Shown: positions 1-8,809 of the stretch, in pieces
Position numbering within the stretch: the first letter of the stretch is position 1
Layout: each line of letters starts with the position of its first letter
Origin: Pseudomonas fluorescens
GTDB lineage: Bacteria > Pseudomonadota > Gammaproteobacteria > Pseudomonadales > Pseudomonadaceae
NCBI GenBank assembly: GCA_902825215.1
Contig: LR782234.1
Location: 5,146,001-5,210,000, forward strand
Length of the DNA stretch: 64,000 nt
Direction of reading: 5' to 3'
The notes under the pieces: generated by a model
What the model saw: only the letters and a program-made list of their open reading frames with translations
Databases searched by the model: none
What the model was told of the DNA's origin: nothing
Translations under genes and position numbers: made by a program

Positions 1-1011
1 GGTTTCCGACATGCCGTACGCCGCCGTCAACTGAATGCCCCGCGCCTTGGCGTTCTCATACAGGGAGCGATTCAGTGCGCTGCCGCCGATGACGATTTTC
101 CAGCCGCCGAAATCGACGCCTTGCGCGCCCTTGGCGTTGAGCAGCATTTGCAGGATGGTCGGTACGCAATGCGAAAAGGTGACTTTCTCCTTGCGCCACA
201 ACTCGACAAGAAACTCCGGATCGTAACGCCCCGGATAAACCTGTTTGAGCCCGAGCATGGTCGCCACATAAGGCAAGCCCCAGGCGTGAACGTGGAACAT
301 CGGCGTGATCGGCATGTACACGTCGTTAGTGCCGAGCAGACGCACGCTGTCGATCGAGCCCATGATCGTCGACACGCCAATGGTGTGCAGGACCAATTGC
401 CGATGGGTGAAGTACACGCCCTTCGGATTACCGGTGGTGCCGGTGGTGTAAAACGTGGTCGCGACGGAGTTTTCGTCGAAGTCCTGGAAATCGTATTGCG
501 GGCTCGCAGCGGCGAGCAGTTGCTCGTATTCACCGACCAGGTTTGGCAACTCGGCGGTTTTTTCCGGAAGATCGGTGAGCAGCAGGGTTTTTTCGACCGT
601 GGTCAGCTGCGGCGCGATCGCTTGATAGAGGCCGACGAACTCGCTGTTGACCAGCACGAAGCGGTCCTCGGCGTGGTTCATCGTATAGAGAATCTGCTCC
701 GGCGACAGGCGCACGTTGATGGTATGGATCACCGCGCCGATCATCGGGATCGCGAACATGCATTCCAGATAACGATGGCTGTCCCAGTCCATCACCGCCA
801 CCGTGTCACCGGCCTTCACACCCGCCGCTGTGAGCACATTGGCCAGCCGTGCGACGCGCTCGATCAGCGTCGGGTAGCTGTAGCGCAACTGGTCACGGTA
901 GATGATCTCGCGGGTTTTCTCGTACCGGGCGCCGGACATCAGCAGCCGTTTGATCAGCAATGGATACTGGTAGGCCCCGTCGGCCGGGGGAATGACGCGA
1001 GTCTGCAACAT
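1..1011 (-). CDS. AMP-dependent acyl-CoA synthetase, 3' part cut by window edge
   Basis: Adenylate-forming enzyme that converts a fatty or other carboxylic acid to acyl-AMP and then acyl-CoA. Read on the minus strand from the ATG at 1011, 337 codons stay open to the edge, so the C-terminal part is missing. The phosphate-binding loop YTTGTTGNPKG lies at about 418-450, and AYGMSET, the adenine-binding motif, ends exactly at the edge. The N-terminus (MLQTRVIPPADGAYQYPLL) resembles AlkK-type medium/long-chain fatty acid ligases; the true substrate cannot be read from sequence. A palindrome 90 bases upstream of the start may be its operator. Confidence 0.9.
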   Translation of the reverse strand, partial: MLQTRVIPPADGAYQYPLLIKRLLMSGARYEKTREIIYRDQLRYSYPTLIERVARLANVLTAAGVKAGDTVAVMDWDSHRYLECMFAIPMIGAVIHTINVRLSPEQILYTMNHAEDRFVLVNSEFVGLYQAIAPQLTTVEKTLLLTDLPEKTAELPNLVGEYEQLLAAASPQYDFQDFDENSVATTFYTTGTTGNPKGVYFTHRQLVLHTIGVSTIMGSIDSVRLLGTNDVYMPITPMFHVHAWGLPYVATMLGLKQVYPGRYDPEFLVELWRKEKVTFSHCVPTILQMLLNAKGAQGVDFGGWKIVIGGSALNRSLYENAKARGIQLTAAYGMSET

Positions 1012-1098
1012 AAGAATCCCTTTTCTGACTGCACGGTGTTGGCGGAGAGATTCGTACTCTAGTGCGCCTGCAGGACAGTCAAATCAGCCAAAGGAATG

Positions 1099-1118
1099 AT
1101 TTGCACAGCCGTACAAAT
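1099..1118. promoter_or_regulatory. Imperfect operator-like palindrome
   Basis: A 20-base dyad, ATTTGCACAGCCGTACAAAT, matches its own reverse complement at 8 of 10 half-site positions. It sits upstream of the acyl-CoA synthetase start at 1011 and away from any coding sequence. It could bind a dimeric regulator such as a TetR-type fatty-acid repressor; this is inference from position and symmetry only. Confidence 0.35.
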
Positions 1119-1163
1119 GCTAGCTTTGCGCCAGCATCATAGGCCTGCCTGGAACAGAAAAGT

Positions 1164-1258
1164 CCTGTGGGAGCGAGCCTGCTCGCGAAGGCGTCAGTTC
1201 AGTCACCATCATCGGTGGATGGATGATCGCTTTCGCGAGCAGGCTCGCTCCCACAGGG
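1164..1258. repeat. REP doublet (type GTGGGAGCGAGC)
   Basis: Two inverted copies of the Pseudomonas REP sequence CTGTGGGAGCGAGCCTGCTC separated by about 40 bases, able to fold into one long hairpin. Same family as the elements at 17416, 24286 (half), 33173, 57759 and 63025. Confidence 0.85.
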
Positions 1259-1276
1259 ATCAATGTGTTCCAGGTC

Positions 1277-1906
1277 TTAGTGCATCTCGGTAAACGCGAT
1301 TTTCACGCCAAGAGCGATCAGCACGGCGCCCATGGTGCGGTCGAACCAGTGGCCCATGCGGGCGAAACCGGCACGCACACGCTGCTGGCTGAACAGCATT
1401 GCCACCAGGCAGAACCAGATCGCGGTGGCCACGGCCAGGTAAACGCCGTAACCGGCCTGCACCGCCAAAGGCGTGTGCGGATTGATCACCACGGTGAACA
1501 GCGAAAGGAAAAACAGCGTGGCTTTCGGGTTCAGGCCGTTGGTCACGAACCCCGAAGTGAAGGCGCCACGCGCAGTGCGCACACCCGCTTCCTTGTGCAA
1601 ATCATCCGTCACGGTTTTCGCTGGTTGCGCGCGCAACGCCTTGAAGCCGATGTACAGCAGATAGGCTGCGGCCGCCCATTTCAACGCGTTGAACAGCACG
1701 ATCGATTGCGACACGATCAGGCCGATGCCCAGCAGCGAATAACCGACATGCAGGAAAATCGCCGTGCCGACACCCAGCGCCGTCCATGTACCGGCGCGAC
1801 GACCGTGGGTCACGCTCTCGCGCACCACCACGGCAAAGTCCGGGCCGGGACTGGCGACGGCCAGCAGATGAATCAATGCAACGGTCAAGAACTCGGTCCA
1901 GTACAT
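1277..1906 (-). CDS. LysE/RhtB family amino-acid exporter
   Basis: Inner-membrane exporter of the LysE/RhtB family, which pumps amino acids or their analogues out of the cell. The 209-aa length is typical. The N-terminal membrane segment carries the family signature SPGPDF (residues about 19-24), followed by about five further hydrophobic segments; the family usually has six. The start ATG at 1906 has GAGGAG just upstream. Substrate unknown. A paralogue lies at 53428-54060. Confidence 0.9.
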   Translation of the reverse strand: MYWTEFLTVALIHLLAVASPGPDFAVVVRESVTHGRRAGTWTALGVGTAIFLHVGYSLLGIGLIVSQSIVLFNALKWAAAAYLLYIGFKALRAQPAKTVTDDLHKEAGVRTARGAFTSGFVTNGLNPKATLFFLSLFTVVINPHTPLAVQAGYGVYLAVATAIWFCLVAMLFSQQRVRAGFARMGHWFDRTMGAVLIALGVKIAFTEMH

Positions 1907-2057
1907 GGGGGCTCCTCAGGATCGGTTATTCAAACTGGTCTCACGGCGCGGACGCTCCCACAGGTCTTTGATACTTTCCGCTACTGCGTAACCAATTGTT
2001 TCATCTGGTAGGCTCGGCAGAGTACGCCCTACGCTCTTCGCACAAAAGGTACAGTTG

Positions 2058-3023
2058 ATGACGAACACGCACCGCGCGGTATTCCTCGATCACCCGTCGC
2101 TGGATCTCGGCGACCTCGACCTCAATCCACTGCGCGACTGTTTCAGCGATCTGCAGCTGTTCGCCCAGACCACGTCGCAGCAAGTTGCCGAACGCCTGAA
2201 CGGCGCCAGCGTGGCGATCACCAACAAAGTCGTGATCGACGCGGCCGCCATGGCGGCCAATCCACAACTGAAACTGATCCTGATCAGCGCCACCGGCACC
2301 AACAATGTCGACCTCGCCGCCGCGCGTGCGCAAGGCATCACGGTGTGCAACTGCCAGGGCTACGGCACGCCATCCGTGGCGCAACACACGATCATGCTGC
2401 TGCTCAACCTCGCCACACGGCTGGCCGACTATCAGAAAGCGGTCGGCGAAGGTCGCTGGCAGCAGGCGAAGCAGTTCTGCCTGCTCGACTATCCGATTGT
2501 TGAACTGGAAGGCAAAACCCTCGGCCTGCTTGGTCACGGTGAACTCGGCGGCGCCGTGGCGCGGCTGGCCGAAGCGTTCGGCATGCGCGTGCTGCTCGGG
2601 CAGATTCCCGGGCGCCCTGCCCGCCCCGACCGCGTGCCACTGGATGAACTGCTGCCACAGATCGACGCCCTGACCCTGCACTGCCCGCTCAATGAACACA
2701 CCCGCCATTTCATCGGTGCACGCGAGCTGACCTTGCTCAAACCCGGCGCGTTCGTGGTCAACACTGCACGCGGTGGCCTGATTGATGAGCAGGCACTGGC
2801 CGATGCCTTGCGCAACGGGCACCTGGGCGGCGCGGCGACGGATGTGCTGAGCGTCGAGCCGCCAGCTCAGGGTAACCCGCTGCTGGCAAACGACATTCCG
2901 CGCCTGATCGTCACCCCGCACAACGCCTGGGGCAGCCGCGAAGCACGCCAGCGCATCGTCGGCCAACTCAGTGAAAACGCGCAGGCGTTCTTCAGCGCTA
3001 AGGCGCTGCGGGTCGTCAGTTGA
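2058..3023 (+). CDS. hprA: D-2-hydroxyacid dehydrogenase (glycerate/hydroxypyruvate type)
   Basis: NAD(P)H-dependent reduction of a 2-keto acid such as hydroxypyruvate to the D-2-hydroxy acid. The 321-aa protein has the substrate domain at the N-terminus and a Rossmann motif GLLGHGELGGAV near residues 155-166. The family catalytic triad is visible: Arg in NTARGG, Glu in SVEPP and His in TPHNAW. I start at ATG 2058; a TTG directly before it is in frame but less likely. It is followed 32 bases later by rsmC on the same strand. The symbol rests on remembered synteny with P. aeruginosa hprA. Confidence 0.85.
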   Translation: MTNTHRAVFLDHPSLDLGDLDLNPLRDCFSDLQLFAQTTSQQVAERLNGASVAITNKVVIDAAAMAANPQLKLILISATGTNNVDLAAARAQGITVCNCQGYGTPSVAQHTIMLLLNLATRLADYQKAVGEGRWQQAKQFCLLDYPIVELEGKTLGLLGHGELGGAVARLAEAFGMRVLLGQIPGRPARPDRVPLDELLPQIDALTLHCPLNEHTRHFIGARELTLLKPGAFVVNTARGGLIDEQALADALRNGHLGGAATDVLSVEPPAQGNPLLANDIPRLIVTPHNAWGSREARQRIVGQLSENAQAFFSAKALRVVS

Positions 3024-3055
3024 TAAACTGCGGCACTTTTTTTCGAGGAGCAGTT

Positions 3056-4054
3056 ATGGATCCGCGCAGTGAAGTACTGCTTCGTCAGCCCGAATGGTTT
3101 CAAGGTTCGCTGTTGCTCGCCGGTTTGCCCGCCGACGACTTGCTCGGACGCCTGCCGAATGCCTTTGGCTGGTGCTGGCACGCCGGCGATCAAGCCGCGC
3201 TGGAGGCCCGCTTCGAAGGTCGCAGCGATTTTGGCGTGAACATCCCGCAGCGGGAATTCGATAGCGCCGTGGTGTTTCTGCCCAAGTCCAAGGACCTGAC
3301 CGATTACATTCTCAATGCCGTCGCCTCACGTCTGGCCGGTCGAGAGGTGTTTCTGGTCGGGGAAAAACGCAGCGGCATCGAAGGGGCGGCGAAACAGCTC
3401 AACCCGTTCGGCAAACCACGCAAGCTCGACAGCGCGCGGCATTGCCAACTGTGGCAGGTCACCGTGGCCAATGCGCCTGAAACCAAATCGCTGGAAAGCC
3501 TGGCGCAGACCTACGAACTGCCCTTGGCCGAAGGCCCGCTGAAAGTCATCAGCCTGCCGGGCGTGTTCAGCCACGGTCGCCTCGATCGCGGCAGCGCCCT
3601 GTTGCTGGAGCATCTGGACAAGCTGCCAAGCGGCCATCTGCTCGATTTCGGTTGCGGTGCCGGCGTACTCGGTGCGGCGGTCAAACGTCGCTATCCGCAC
3701 AATCAGGTGACGTTGCTCGACGTCGATGCATTCGCTGCCGCCAGCAGCCGTCTGACCCTCGCCGCCAATGACCTGGAAGCCGAAGTGCTGACCGGCGATG
3801 GCATCGATGCTGCACCGATGGGTTTGAGCGCAATTCTGAGCAACCCGCCGTTCCATGTCGGCGTGCACACGGATTATTTCGCTACCGAGAACTTGCTGCG
3901 AAAAGCGGCGAAACATCTGAAAAACGGCGGCGAACTGCGCTTGGTGGCGAACAGCTTCCTGAAGTATCAGCCGTTGATCGAAGAGCACTTGGGCGTCTGT
4001 GCAATCAAGGCCGAAGGCAACGGTTTCCGAATCTATCGGGCCAAGCGCGGCTGA
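3056..4054 (+). CDS. rsmC: 16S rRNA (guanine(1207)-N2)-methyltransferase
   Basis: Methylates G1207 of 16S rRNA in the small ribosomal subunit using S-adenosylmethionine. The 332-aa protein has the duplicated layout of RsmC: an N-terminal non-catalytic half and a C-terminal Rossmann methyltransferase with DFGCGAGVLGAA (SAM loop) and the guanine-methylation motif SNPPFHVG. ATG 3056 is chosen because CGAGGAG lies 6 bases upstream; an upstream in-frame start at 3020 would overlap the preceding gene. Confidence 0.93.
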   Translation: MDPRSEVLLRQPEWFQGSLLLAGLPADDLLGRLPNAFGWCWHAGDQAALEARFEGRSDFGVNIPQREFDSAVVFLPKSKDLTDYILNAVASRLAGREVFLVGEKRSGIEGAAKQLNPFGKPRKLDSARHCQLWQVTVANAPETKSLESLAQTYELPLAEGPLKVISLPGVFSHGRLDRGSALLLEHLDKLPSGHLLDFGCGAGVLGAAVKRRYPHNQVTLLDVDAFAAASSRLTLAANDLEAEVLTGDGIDAAPMGLSAILSNPPFHVGVHTDYFATENLLRKAAKHLKNGGELRLVANSFLKYQPLIEEHLGVCAIKAEGNGFRIYRAKRG

Positions 4055-4110
4055 AAGCGCTTCGCAAAAAAGTCGCTTGCCCAAACGGATTTGCCTAGGC
4101 AGAATCCGCT

Positions 4111-4302
4111 CCGTCCTAGGGGAGTAGTCTCCCACGAGCGCCAAGCTCGTCCGGCATACGTCAACATACTTGATCCTCAGATCATGGCGTATGCGACCCA
4201 AGCGTCCGCACCAGACGGATCGCAGGGTTTGACAAGACCTATGACACGCACACCTTACCCGGGGCGGGAAGGCTGTACGTGTCATAGCCGTGTCGACCCG
4301 CC
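4111..4302 (+). promoter_or_regulatory. yybP-ykoY manganese riboswitch
   Basis: The untranslated leader between rsmC and the UPF0016 gene carries the hallmark pieces of this class: CTAGGGGAGTAGTCTCCC near 4116-4133, GTCAACATACTTGATC at about 4160-4175 with a following ATGGCGTATG stem, then TTTGACAAGACCTATGACAC and the closing GTGTCATAG. In this class Mn2+ binding between the two conserved loops switches expression on. The gene it precedes is a known partner family. Confidence 0.88.
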
Positions 4303-4318
4303 CCTTAGGAAATCCCTG

Positions 4319-4903
4319 ATGCTGGACTCGTTACTCGTTCCCACCGCAATCGTTGCCTTGGCCGAAATCGGCGACAAGACGCAACTGCTCGCGCTGATTC
4401 TGGCCGCTCGCTTCCGCAAACCCTGGCCGATCATCGCCGGGATTGTCGCCGCGACCCTGGCTAACCACGCGGCAGCCGGTGCGGTCGGCGCCTGGTTCGG
4501 CAGTTTCTTCTCCGACAGCGTTCTGCACTGGATTCTCGCCGCCAGCTTCGCCGCCACAGCCCTGTGGACGCTGGTACCGGACAAGCTCGATGACGACGAA
4601 GCCAGCACGGCGCGCAAGTTCGGCCCGTTCCTGACCACGCTGATTGCATTCTTTCTTGCCGAAATCGGCGACAAGACACAGATCGCCACAGTGATGCTCG
4701 CCGCGCAGTATCCGGAATTGTGGCTGGTGATCATCGGCACCACCGTGGGCATGCTGATTGCCAACGTGCCGGTGGTATTGGCGGGTAATTTCGCGGCGGA
4801 CAAACTGCCACTGACCTTGATCCGTCGCCTGGCGGCTTCGGCGTTTTTCATTCTGGCAATTGTCGCGGTGTACAAGGCGATGCAGAGCAGTGGCTGGATT
4901 TGA
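4319..4903 (+). CDS. UPF0016/GDT1 (MneA-type) manganese exporter
   Basis: Small inner-membrane cation exporter of the UPF0016/TMEM165 family; characterised bacterial members (MneA) export Mn2+. The 194-aa protein has about six membrane segments and the two family signatures, EIGDKT at residues 16-21 and again at 115-120, one in each inverted half. ATG 4319 follows the riboswitch and a TTAGGAAAT Shine-Dalgarno region. The Mn2+-sensing leader fits export under manganese excess. Confidence 0.9.
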   Translation: MLDSLLVPTAIVALAEIGDKTQLLALILAARFRKPWPIIAGIVAATLANHAAAGAVGAWFGSFFSDSVLHWILAASFAATALWTLVPDKLDDDEASTARKFGPFLTTLIAFFLAEIGDKTQIATVMLAAQYPELWLVIIGTTVGMLIANVPVVLAGNFAADKLPLTLIRRLAASAFFILAIVAVYKAMQSSGWI

Positions 4904-5006
4904 AGCAGCTGCAAGCTTCTAGCTACAAGCTTCAAGAAAAAGCTGCAAGCCACGCGAATCTGCTTTGACTTGTAGCTTGCCGCTCGAAGCTTGCCGCTGC
5001 TTCAAA

Positions 5007-5111
5007 GATCGTTCCCACGCTCTGCGTGGGAATGCAGCCGGGGACGCTCTGCGTCCCATTGGAACGCGGAGCGTCCCTTGAGGCATTCCCACGCAGAGCG
5101 TGGGAACGATC
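5007..5111. repeat. Palindromic repeat (type GATCGTTCCCACGC)
   Basis: A 105-base nested palindrome that begins GATCGTTCCCACGCTCTGCG and ends with its reverse complement, with an inner inverted pair GGGACGCTC...GCGTCC. A close copy is at 20179-20280 and a short half-copy at 54808-54834. A REP-like intergenic family distinct from the GTGGGAGCGAGC type. Confidence 0.8.
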
Positions 5112-5117
5112 ACTGAC

Positions 5118-5936
5118 TCAGGATTTCGGGGCTTTTTCGTAGAGCGGCATGACCTTCGGAATCGCTGCCTGCAACGCGGCGATCCGGCTGGTCGAGGCCG
5201 GGTGGGTGCTCATGAACTCCGGCGGCGAACCTTCCGAAGCCTTGCTCATCTTGTCCCACAGGGTGATTGCGGCATTCGGGTTGTAGCCGGCGCGGGCGGC
5301 CAGTTCCAGACCGATCAGGTCGGCTTCGTTTTCATTGGCGCGGCTGTTGGGCAAGGTCATGCCGTAGTTGGCCACAGTATCGGCCAGCGCCAGACTGTCC
5401 TGACCGAGACCGAACAACGCACCGGCGCCCTGCTTGGCCATTTCCACGCCATAGGCCTTGGACATCGCTTCACGACCGTGCTCGCGCAAGGCGTGGGCGA
5501 TTTCATGGCCCATGACCGCAGCGATTTCATCGTCGGTGAGTTTCAGGCTGTCGATCAGCCCGGTGTAGAAAATGATCTTGCCGCCGGGACCGCAGTTGGC
5601 GTTGAGTTCGTCGCTCTTGATCAGATTGACCTCCCACTGCCACTGCGCCGCATCCGGACGGAAATTCGGCGCCTGCGCGATCAAGCGGTTGGCAATCGCC
5701 TGCACTCGCTTGGCCTCGGGGCTGGTCTTGTCCAGCACACCTTTGCTGGACGCCTCGCCAACAGTTTTCTGATAAGACTGGGCATACATCTGGTCGACCT
5801 CTTGCGAGGACAGCATGCTGAACATGTACTGCTTGCGCTCCACCCCGACGGCGCCGCCGCTGGTGGTGTTGACCGACTGACAACCGGCCAGCAACAGCGC
5901 TGCGCTCAGTGCACTAACAACCAATGTCTTGTTCAT
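5118..5936 (-). CDS. M48 family metallopeptidase lipoprotein
   Basis: Zinc endopeptidase of the LoiP/BepA-like M48 group, predicted to be an outer-membrane lipoprotein facing the periplasm and acting on misfolded envelope proteins. The 272-aa precursor has a lipobox LLAGC with acylated Cys19. The zinc site is HEIAH at residues 144-148, with the third ligand Glu in NENEAD. The start at 5936 gives a signal peptide directly; the longer upstream frame has none. It is divergent from the chemoreceptor at 6194. Confidence 0.9.
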   Translation of the reverse strand: MNKTLVVSALSAALLLAGCQSVNTTSGGAVGVERKQYMFSMLSSQEVDQMYAQSYQKTVGEASSKGVLDKTSPEAKRVQAIANRLIAQAPNFRPDAAQWQWEVNLIKSDELNANCGPGGKIIFYTGLIDSLKLTDDEIAAVMGHEIAHALREHGREAMSKAYGVEMAKQGAGALFGLGQDSLALADTVANYGMTLPNSRANENEADLIGLELAARAGYNPNAAITLWDKMSKASEGSPPEFMSTHPASTSRIAALQAAIPKVMPLYEKAPKS

Positions 5937-6193
5937 TGAAAAGCTCCCTGAAAACCTGTGGCGTATCCTAGGCGGGTAATTGTATAGACGCCAGATACAA
6001 CGGACATCTAGCAGTGGCTTCTCAGACATTACCCGCATCGAAAAAAATCCCGGCGACCGCCAGCCACACAGCCGCTGCGTCACGCAGCAGCCGATTTACG
6101 ACATGCAGGGTCAATTCCGACCAGCGCCACTCATGGCCCCGATTGTGCCGCCGATAAATCTTTCGCAGATATTCTCTTGCCTGCGGAGCTCCC

Positions 6194-8335
6194 ATGAAGT
6201 TCAAGTCGATCCAGTTTTCCGTCGCCGCCCTGGCCGGCGCCATCGTCCTCAGCGTGGTCGCGGCGCTGGTGCTGTATGCGCTGTTTGCTGGCGCGCGCAC
6301 CCAGGCAATGGTGCAACAACGCACCCAGGCCCAGTTCGAGCAGGTTATCGAGCAGCGCCTGACCGCGCTGGCGCAAACCCAGGTCAGCCAGATCCAGCGC
6401 GAGCTCGAAGCACCGCTGCTGATTGCCGGCGGCCTGGTGCGCGTCAACGCTCTGCTGGGCACCCCGGGCGCCGATGGCCAGCCGCGCCTGAGCGTCAGCC
6501 GCGAGCAACTGATCAGCCTGATCAAAGAGAACGTCGAAAAGAACCCGAAAATTCTCGGCACGTACATCGGCTGGGAAAAGAACGCCCTCGATCACAACGA
6601 CGCGGCCTATGTCGGCACCAGCGTGGTCGGCATCGACGCAAGCAACGGGCGCTTTCTGCCGTGGTGGTTCCGCAACGAGGACGGCACCCTCGGCCTCGAC
6701 AAACTGGTCGACGTCGATGACCAGAAAACCCTGTCGACCGGCGTGCGTGCCAGCGAGTACTACCTGTGCTCGAAGGAAAGCAAAAAATCCTGCGTGATCG
6801 ATCCGGCGCCGTACAAGGTCGGCGACAAGGTCGTCATGCTCGCCTCGTTTATCGAGCCGATCATGCTCAACGGCGCTTTCCAGGGCATCGTCGGCGCCGA
6901 TCTGTCGGTGAACTTCATTCAGGAAATGCTGCTGGGGGCCAACCAGAAACTTTACAGCGGTGCCGGAGAAATGGCCCTCGTCGGCGGCAATGGCCGGATC
7001 GTCGCTTATACCAAGGACCCGAGCAAATTCGGCGAAAAGGTCAGCGACATTCTCGATGCCGAACAGACGGCTCACCTGGCCAACCTCAAGCGCGGCGAAG
7101 TGACCTATTCGGTGAACGAGGACAAGGGCCGGATCGAGTTGTACCTGCCGTTCGGCATCGGCCAGACCGACGCGCGCTGGACGCTGATGCTGCAATTGCC
7201 GCTCAACGCGGTGATGGCCGATCTGCAAGCGCTGCAGGCCGACCTCGATGCCCAGCGCAAATCCGACACCTTCGGCATGGCCATGGTCGGTTTGCTGATC
7301 GCCGGCCTCGGTTTGCTGGTGATCTGGCTGGTCGGTCACGGCATCGCCCGGCCACTCAAGCAGATGGTCGCCATGCTCAATGACATCGCCCAGGGCGAAG
7401 GCGATCTGACTCGTCGCCTGAGCAGTGACCGCAGCGATGAACTCGGCTCGATCGCCAAGGGCTTCAACACCTTCCTGGCTAAATTGCAGGCGATGATCAC
7501 TCAGGTGGTGACCTCGGTGCAGAGCGTCAGCGATTCCTCGGAGCACACCGCCGACATCGCCATTCGCACCAACATCGGCATCCAGAAGCAAATGGCCGAG
7601 ATCGATCAGGTGGCGACCGCGGTGCAGGAAATGACCGCGACCGCGCAAGACGTGGCGCGCAATGCGACACAGGCTGCGCAGGCCGCGAGCCACGCCGATC
7701 AGGCGGCCACTCAGGGCATGCAGATCGTGCGCGACACCTCGAACTCGATCGGTGTGCTGGCCAAGGAAATCGGCAAAGCGGTCGACGTGGTGCAAACCCT
7801 GGCCAAGGACAGCGAAAACATCAACGCGATCCTTACAGCGATTCGCGGGATTGCCGAGCAGACCAACCTGCTGGCGTTGAACGCGGCGATCGAAGCGGCG
7901 CGCGCCGGCGAGCAGGGTCGCGGCTTTGCGGTGGTGGCGGACGAGGTGCGCAATCTGGCGCAGAAAACCCAGCAAGCCACCGAAGAAATCCAGTCCATGA
8001 TCCAGCAACTGCAACAGGGCACTCGCGATGTGGTGCGGGTCATGGAAGACAGCCAGAACCGCACCGACGAAAGCGTGCAGCACGCGGCGAAAGCCGCCGA
8101 GGCGCTGGAGACGATTACTCATGCCGTGTCGGTGATCAACGACATGAACACGCAGATCGCCAGCGCGGCGGAAGAACAGAGTGCGGTGGCCGATGACATC
8201 AATCGCAACGTGATCAATATCGGCCAGGTGGCCAATGAAGTGGCGGGTGGTGCGGATGAATCGAGTTCGGCGAGTGCCGGGTTGACCAAACTGGCGGAGC
8301 AGCAGCGGCGGTTGATCAATCAGTTCAAGGTCTGA
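6194..8335 (+). CDS. Methyl-accepting chemotaxis protein with dCache domain (PctD-like)
   Basis: Transmembrane chemoreceptor that signals to CheA/CheW. Order in the 713-aa protein: TM helix at about residues 10-32, periplasmic dCache_1 domain to about 355, second TM (GMAMVGLLIAGLGLLVIWLV), HAMP, then the cytoplasmic signalling hairpin with tip EQTNLLALNAAIEAARAG. No C-terminal CheR pentapeptide. The sensor contains an aromatic-rich stretch RFLPWWFRNEDG, as expected of receptors that cage quaternary amines. By remembered synteny it corresponds to P. aeruginosa PA4633 (PctD, choline/betaine/acetylcholine). The ligand is inference. Confidence 0.93.
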   Translation: MKFKSIQFSVAALAGAIVLSVVAALVLYALFAGARTQAMVQQRTQAQFEQVIEQRLTALAQTQVSQIQRELEAPLLIAGGLVRVNALLGTPGADGQPRLSVSREQLISLIKENVEKNPKILGTYIGWEKNALDHNDAAYVGTSVVGIDASNGRFLPWWFRNEDGTLGLDKLVDVDDQKTLSTGVRASEYYLCSKESKKSCVIDPAPYKVGDKVVMLASFIEPIMLNGAFQGIVGADLSVNFIQEMLLGANQKLYSGAGEMALVGGNGRIVAYTKDPSKFGEKVSDILDAEQTAHLANLKRGEVTYSVNEDKGRIELYLPFGIGQTDARWTLMLQLPLNAVMADLQALQADLDAQRKSDTFGMAMVGLLIAGLGLLVIWLVGHGIARPLKQMVAMLNDIAQGEGDLTRRLSSDRSDELGSIAKGFNTFLAKLQAMITQVVTSVQSVSDSSEHTADIAIRTNIGIQKQMAEIDQVATAVQEMTATAQDVARNATQAAQAASHADQAATQGMQIVRDTSNSIGVLAKEIGKAVDVVQTLAKDSENINAILTAIRGIAEQTNLLALNAAIEAARAGEQGRGFAVVADEVRNLAQKTQQATEEIQSMIQQLQQGTRDVVRVMEDSQNRTDESVQHAAKAAEALETITHAVSVINDMNTQIASAAEEQSAVADDINRNVINIGQVANEVAGGADESSSASAGLTKLAEQQRRLINQFKV

Positions 8336-8384
8336 AGATCAAGAGCCCCTCACCCTAACCCTCTCCCGGAGGGAGAGGGGACTA
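8336..8384. repeat. Left arm of REP doublet split by the IS (type CCCCTCACCCTAACCC)
   Basis: AGATCAAGAGCCCCTCACCC... through the internal palindrome CTCTCCCGGAGGGAGAG. It is the inverted partner of 9744-9793: the reverse complement of that arm matches over about 45 bases with one or two differences. The same family recurs at 12968-13130 and 23753-23901. Confidence 0.8.
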
Positions 8385-8512
8385 ATTGGGGGATGCTTCA
8401 GAATTTCACCTACCTTAACGTTTCGCATTGAATCCATAATCGACCGACTGCAGTGGTCTAATTTCCCCGGACACCCCGATAGGTGGAAAATGCATCTATC
8501 GAGGAGTTATTC

Positions 8513-8809
8513 ATGACCAAAAAACGCAGAGCATTCGACGACAGTTTTAAGCTGCAAGTCGTGAAGATGATCAAGGATCAGGGGCTGACCGTTGTGCAGG
8601 TTTGCCAGGATTTGAACATTGGTGAGACAGCCGTTCGACGCTGGGTTCAACAATACGAGGCAGAGCAACTGGGACAGGCCGGAATCGGTAAGCCATTGAC
8701 GGCAGAGCAACAGCGCATCCGGCAATTGGAGCAAGAAAATCGCCAACTCAAGATGGATAACGACATCTTAAAAAAGGCTACGGCCTTCTTTGCCCGCGAG
8801 CTGAAGTAA
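8513..8809 (+). CDS. IS3-family transposase OrfA
   Basis: 98-aa DNA-binding subunit of the IS: a helix-turn-helix in the first 50 residues (TVVQVCQDLNIGETAVRRW), then a leucine-zipper-like coiled coil (QQRIRQLEQENRQLKMDND) used for dimerisation. ATG 8513 has GAGGAG 6 bases upstream; an in-frame GTG at 8483 lacks such a site. The gene ends in the frameshift zone. OrfA alone usually acts as a regulator of transposition. Confidence 0.93.
   Translation: MTKKRRAFDDSFKLQVVKMIKDQGLTVVQVCQDLNIGETAVRRWVQQYEAEQLGQAGIGKPLTAEQQRIRQLEQENRQLKMDNDILKKATAFFARELK
8770..8776 (+). other. Programmed -1 frameshift heptamer A AAA AAG
   Basis: In orfA phase the bases read TTA AAA AAG, which is the canonical slippery heptamer A_AAA_AAG. 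Slipping back one base after AAG continues without a stop from 8776 into the frame of orfB (8851 is 75 bases, exactly 25 codons, further). The product would be a fused OrfAB transposase, as in other IS3 elements. Confidence 0.85.

Noticed and set aside
5118..6083. Longer start for the M48 protease at 6083
   Set aside because: It would bury the lipoprotein signal peptide that begins at 5936.
8483..8512. GTG start for orfA at 8483
   Set aside because: It lies within the terminal inverted repeat region and lacks a ribosome site; ATG 8513 follows GAGGAG.
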